Below, piece after piece: positions 61,801-64,000 of a stretch of 64,000 bases of DNA (position 1 is its first letter; every line of letters starts with the position of its first letter). Source of the DNA: Pseudidiomarina aquimaris (GTDB lineage: Bacteria; Pseudomonadota; Gammaproteobacteria; Enterobacterales; Alteromonadaceae); contig NZ_PIPT01000002.1 in assembly GCF_003987395.1 (NCBI RefSeq), forward strand, positions 62,001-126,000. Reading direction: 5' to 3'. Position numbers and translations under genes: made by a program. A model generated the notes under the pieces. The model did no database searches, was not told the DNA's origin, and worked only from the letters and a program-made list of their open reading frames with translations.

Positions 61801-62781
61801 ATGACAGCTGCAAAAACTGACACTTTTACTTCACTCGCAGCGACGGTTCTTGATATTGAGGCGCGTTCAATTAGTGATTTGAAGCGCTTCTTAGACGACA
61901 CCTTTACCAAGGCCTGCGAATATTTGCTGGGCTGCAAAGGCCGCGTCATTGTCATCGGCATGGGAAAATCCGGTCATATTGGCGGTAAGATTGCGGCAAC
62001 ACTAGCCTCTACCGGGACCCCAGCATTTTTCGTACACCCAGGTGAAGCCAGTCACGGCGACCTCGGGATGATCACAGCTGACGATGTAGTGCTCGCCATT
62101 TCGAACTCGGGGGAAACCGGTGAAGTGTTAAGCATTGCTCCGCTGATCAAGCGTCGTGGCGCACATCTAATCAGTATGACGGGCAACCCACAGTCGACTC
62201 TGGCTGAACTGGCCGATGTGCATATTTGTATTGCCGTAGAACAAGAGGCCTGCCCGTTGGGTTTAGCACCGACGTCGTCAACCACTGCTACACTTGCTAT
62301 GGGCGATGCTTTAGCTGTGGCGCTATTGCATGCACGAGGCTTCACCGCTGACGACTTTGCGATGTCCCACCCTGGTGGGAGTCTGGGCCGCCGCCTATTA
62401 CTGCACATTCACGATGTCATGCACAGTGGCGAGCGGATCCCACTGGTGACCGAACAAGCGACGCTGAGTGAAGCGTTACTCGAAATGTCGCGCAAAGGCT
62501 TAGGCATGACCGGAGTTGTCGATGCCGAGCAACGCCTAATCGGCGTATTTACCGATGGCGACTTGCGCCGTATCCTGGATCAACGCGTCGATGTCCACCA
62601 AGCGGAAATCCAGCAGGTCATGACTCGCAACCCGATCACGATTAGTGCCGATGTCCTTGCAGCCGAGGGACTGAAGCTTATGGAGGATCGGAAGATAAAC
62701 GGTCTGTTTGCCGTTGACTCTGATGGCAAGGTGCGCGGCGCACTCAATATGCACGACTTATTGAAAGCAGGGGTGGTGTAA
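61801..62781 (+). CDS. kdsD: Arabinose-5-phosphate isomerase
   Basis: A 326-aa enzyme that makes arabinose-5-phosphate for Kdo synthesis. An N-terminal SIS domain (GMGKSGHIGGKIAATLASTGTPAFFVHPGEASHGDLGM) is followed by two CBS domains (about 210-326). The start at 61801 gives MTAAKTDTF; the frame extends upstream to 61762 without a good site. It overlaps kdsC by one base (TAATG). Confidence 0.96.
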   Translation: MTAAKTDTFTSLAATVLDIEARSISDLKRFLDDTFTKACEYLLGCKGRVIVIGMGKSGHIGGKIAATLASTGTPAFFVHPGEASHGDLGMITADDVVLAISNSGETGEVLSIAPLIKRRGAHLISMTGNPQSTLAELADVHICIAVEQEACPLGLAPTSSTTATLAMGDALAVALLHARGFTADDFAMSHPGGSLGRRLLLHIHDVMHSGERIPLVTEQATLSEALLEMSRKGLGMTGVVDAEQRLIGVFTDGDLRRILDQRVDVHQAEIQQVMTRNPITISADVLAAEGLKLMEDRKINGLFAVDSDGKVRGALNMHDLLKAGVV

Positions 62782-63341
62782 TGGCACAGCCGACAGTAAG
62801 CACATGGTATGGCGAGATTAGCGAGTCACTTTTTGCTAGTTTACAAGACATTAAACTGGTGATTTGCGACGTCGATGGGGTCTTCTCCGACGGTCGCATC
62901 TACCTCGGTAATGCTGGCGAAGAGCTTAAAGCTTTTCATACCCGCGACGGCTTTGGCGTCAAGGCGCTTATTAACAATGGCGTGCAAGTTGCCGTGGTCA
63001 CGGGGCGTAGCTCAACTATTGTCGAACAGCGCATGCAAGCATTGGGGGTGAAGGATATTTTTCAAGGCACCACCGAAAAGCTCAAGGTATACCAACAACT
63101 TGCTGAAAAATATCAACTTGAGGATCATGCCATTGCCAGCATCGGCGACGACGTGCCTGATGTCGTCATGATCCAACGCGCTGGACTCGGTGTCGCTCCG
63201 CAAGACGCGCACCCATGGGTACAACAGCAGGCGGACTACGTGACCAGCATGCGCGGTGGATTCGGCGCTGTGCGTGAACTCAGCGATTTGATTTTGCTCA
63301 GTCAAGGACACCTGCAGCTGCAAGGCGGAGTGAGTCTATGA
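62781..63341 (+). CDS. kdsC: Kdo-8-phosphate phosphatase
   Basis: A 186-aa HAD-family phosphatase that releases Kdo. Motif I is CDVDGVFSDGRIYLG, motif II lies in VVTGRSS, and the motif IV acidic pair is in IGDDVPD. The C-terminal GGFGAVRELSDLIL completes the family pattern. It overlaps lptC by four bases. Confidence 0.96.
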   Translation: MAQPTVSTWYGEISESLFASLQDIKLVICDVDGVFSDGRIYLGNAGEELKAFHTRDGFGVKALINNGVQVAVVTGRSSTIVEQRMQALGVKDIFQGTTEKLKVYQQLAEKYQLEDHAIASIGDDVPDVVMIQRAGLGVAPQDAHPWVQQQADYVTSMRGGFGAVRELSDLILLSQGHLQLQGGVSL

Positions 63342-63907
63342 ACCGACAACTGTCTTGGATTCTCGCGATTTTATTTATACTCGGAGCGTTGCTCATTTGG
63401 CGACCGTTTGACAGCCCTGAGGGCGAGTCCGATGATGCGCAATTCCGTGAAGTGCCACCGGACTTCATTGCTGAGGGTCTGCGCACTCGGGTTTACAATG
63501 CCGAGGGTGAACTCATTCATCGTATCAACGCAACCAAAATGACCCATTACAGTCCAATTGGCTTAACTGAGCTAATGGCACCGCAATACCAAGTCCGTAT
63601 GGCGCAGAACCAAAGCGAGTGGCAAGTAGTGGCGGAACAGGGCTCGTTTTATGATGACAAGACCTTGGTGCTAGAGCGCGATATTATCATCACGCATATG
63701 ACCAACAGTGACTACTTGGAACGGGTCGAAACCAGCTATCTGACCATCGACACACTGGCAGAAACAATGGTCACCGATGAGCCAGTGACGATTTATGGGC
63801 GTAACTTTTTAGTGCGCGGCAATGGTATGATTGCCGACTTGAATGCTGAAACTTTGGAATTAAATGAACATGTACAAACCACTTACACACGCACACAGCA
63901 GCCTTAA
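63338..63907 (+). CDS. lptC: LPS export protein LptC
   Basis: A 189-aa bitopic protein that passes LPS from LptBFG to LptA. One transmembrane helix (about residues 6-22) is followed by a periplasmic beta-jellyroll domain (AEGLRTRVYNAEGELIHRINATKMTHY). Its end overlaps the lptA start. Confidence 0.95.
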   Translation: MNRQLSWILAILFILGALLIWRPFDSPEGESDDAQFREVPPDFIAEGLRTRVYNAEGELIHRINATKMTHYSPIGLTELMAPQYQVRMAQNQSEWQVVAEQGSFYDDKTLVLERDIIITHMTNSDYLERVETSYLTIDTLAETMVTDEPVTIYGRNFLVRGNGMIADLNAETLELNEHVQTTYTRTQQP

Positions 63908-64000
63908 GCTTTTCGTGTTAGCCGCACTGGTATTTGGCGTGGTGCTGAGTCCTACTGCGCTGGCACAAGGCAAAGCTGACTTTCAACAGAACATCGAAAT
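63864..64000 (+). CDS. lptA: LPS transport protein LptA, N-terminal part (cut by window edge)
   Basis: Only about 45 codons are present. An N-terminal signal peptide with a hydrophobic core (LKLFVLAALVFGVVLSP) ends in ALA, followed by QGKADFQQNIE, the usual start of mature LptA, which bridges the periplasm. ATG codons at 63864 and 63870 are both possible starts inside lptC. The call rests on the signal peptide, the DFQQ segment and position after lptC. Confidence 0.85.
   Translation, partial: MNMYKPLTHAHSSLKLFVLAALVFGVVLSPTALAQGKADFQQNIE

Overview
This window is chromosomal DNA from a gammaproteobacterium. Gene order and content (pdhR-aceE-aceF-lpdA, ampE-ampD, nadC, pilABCD-coaE-zapD, the dcw cell-wall/division cluster, lpoA-yraN-diaA-dolP, petABC-sspAB, rplM-rpsI, degQ-degS, murA-ibaG-mla, kdsDC-lptCA) fit an Alteromonadales-type bacterium, possibly Idiomarinaceae. 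That family-level placement is inference from synteny and protein style; no search was run. Almost all of the window is core genome. No prophage, IS element, CRISPR array or tRNA was seen.

Layout. 1-116: 5' end of an encapsulated-ferritin-type gene, cut by the window edge. 327-7268: pyruvate dehydrogenase operon (pdhR, aceE, aceF, lpdA, minus strand) with a PdhR operator and promoter at its head. 7280-8678: ampE/ampD, divergent from nadC. 9652-15977: nadC, a c-di-GMP-I riboswitch, pilA, then pilB-pilC-pilD-coaE-zapD. 15980-16664: a HigBA-like toxin-antitoxin pair. 16999-21088: mutT, secA and an M23 peptidase on minus, divergent from dciA. 21671-39599: lpxC, ftsZ, ftsA, ftsQ, ddl, murC, murG, ftsW, murD, mraY, murF, murE, ftsI, ftsL, rsmH, mraZ on minus, with a MraZ box and promoter at the head. 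39815-41998: GGDEF-EAL protein. 41985-42336: RNase P RNA. 42346-46645: rsmI and, divergently, lpoA-yraN-diaA-dolP. 46744-50450: sspB, sspA and the cytochrome bc1 genes. 50737-51615: a sterol-desaturase-family membrane protein. 51689-53896: rpsI, rplM, zapE. 53967-57028: zapG, degQ, degS. 57025-61621: murA, ibaG, mlaB-F. 61801-64000: kdsD, kdsC, lptC and the start of lptA.

The genes mostly serve envelope building and division: peptidoglycan precursors (mur, ddl, mraY), septum machinery (fts, zap), LPS synthesis and export (lpxC, kds, lpt), outer-membrane lipid balance (mla) and envelope stress (degQ/S, dolP). Central carbon and respiratory genes (pdh, pet) flank them. c-di-GMP appears twice: as the likely ligand of the pilA leader and as the substrate or product of the GGDEF-EAL protein.

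The most interesting non-genic signals are: (1) the c-di-GMP-I riboswitch before pilA with competing downstream hairpins; (2) a GTAG-type REP family whose copies lie at gene 3' ends, two of them supplying the stop codon, and one of which is translated inside the aceF linker; (3) a three-copy, roughly 88-bp palindromic repeat; (4) mutually exclusive hairpins in the rplM leader; (5) a toxin-antitoxin pair in a common yacG position; (6) a perfect 16-bp palindrome between mraZ and the GGDEF-EAL gene.
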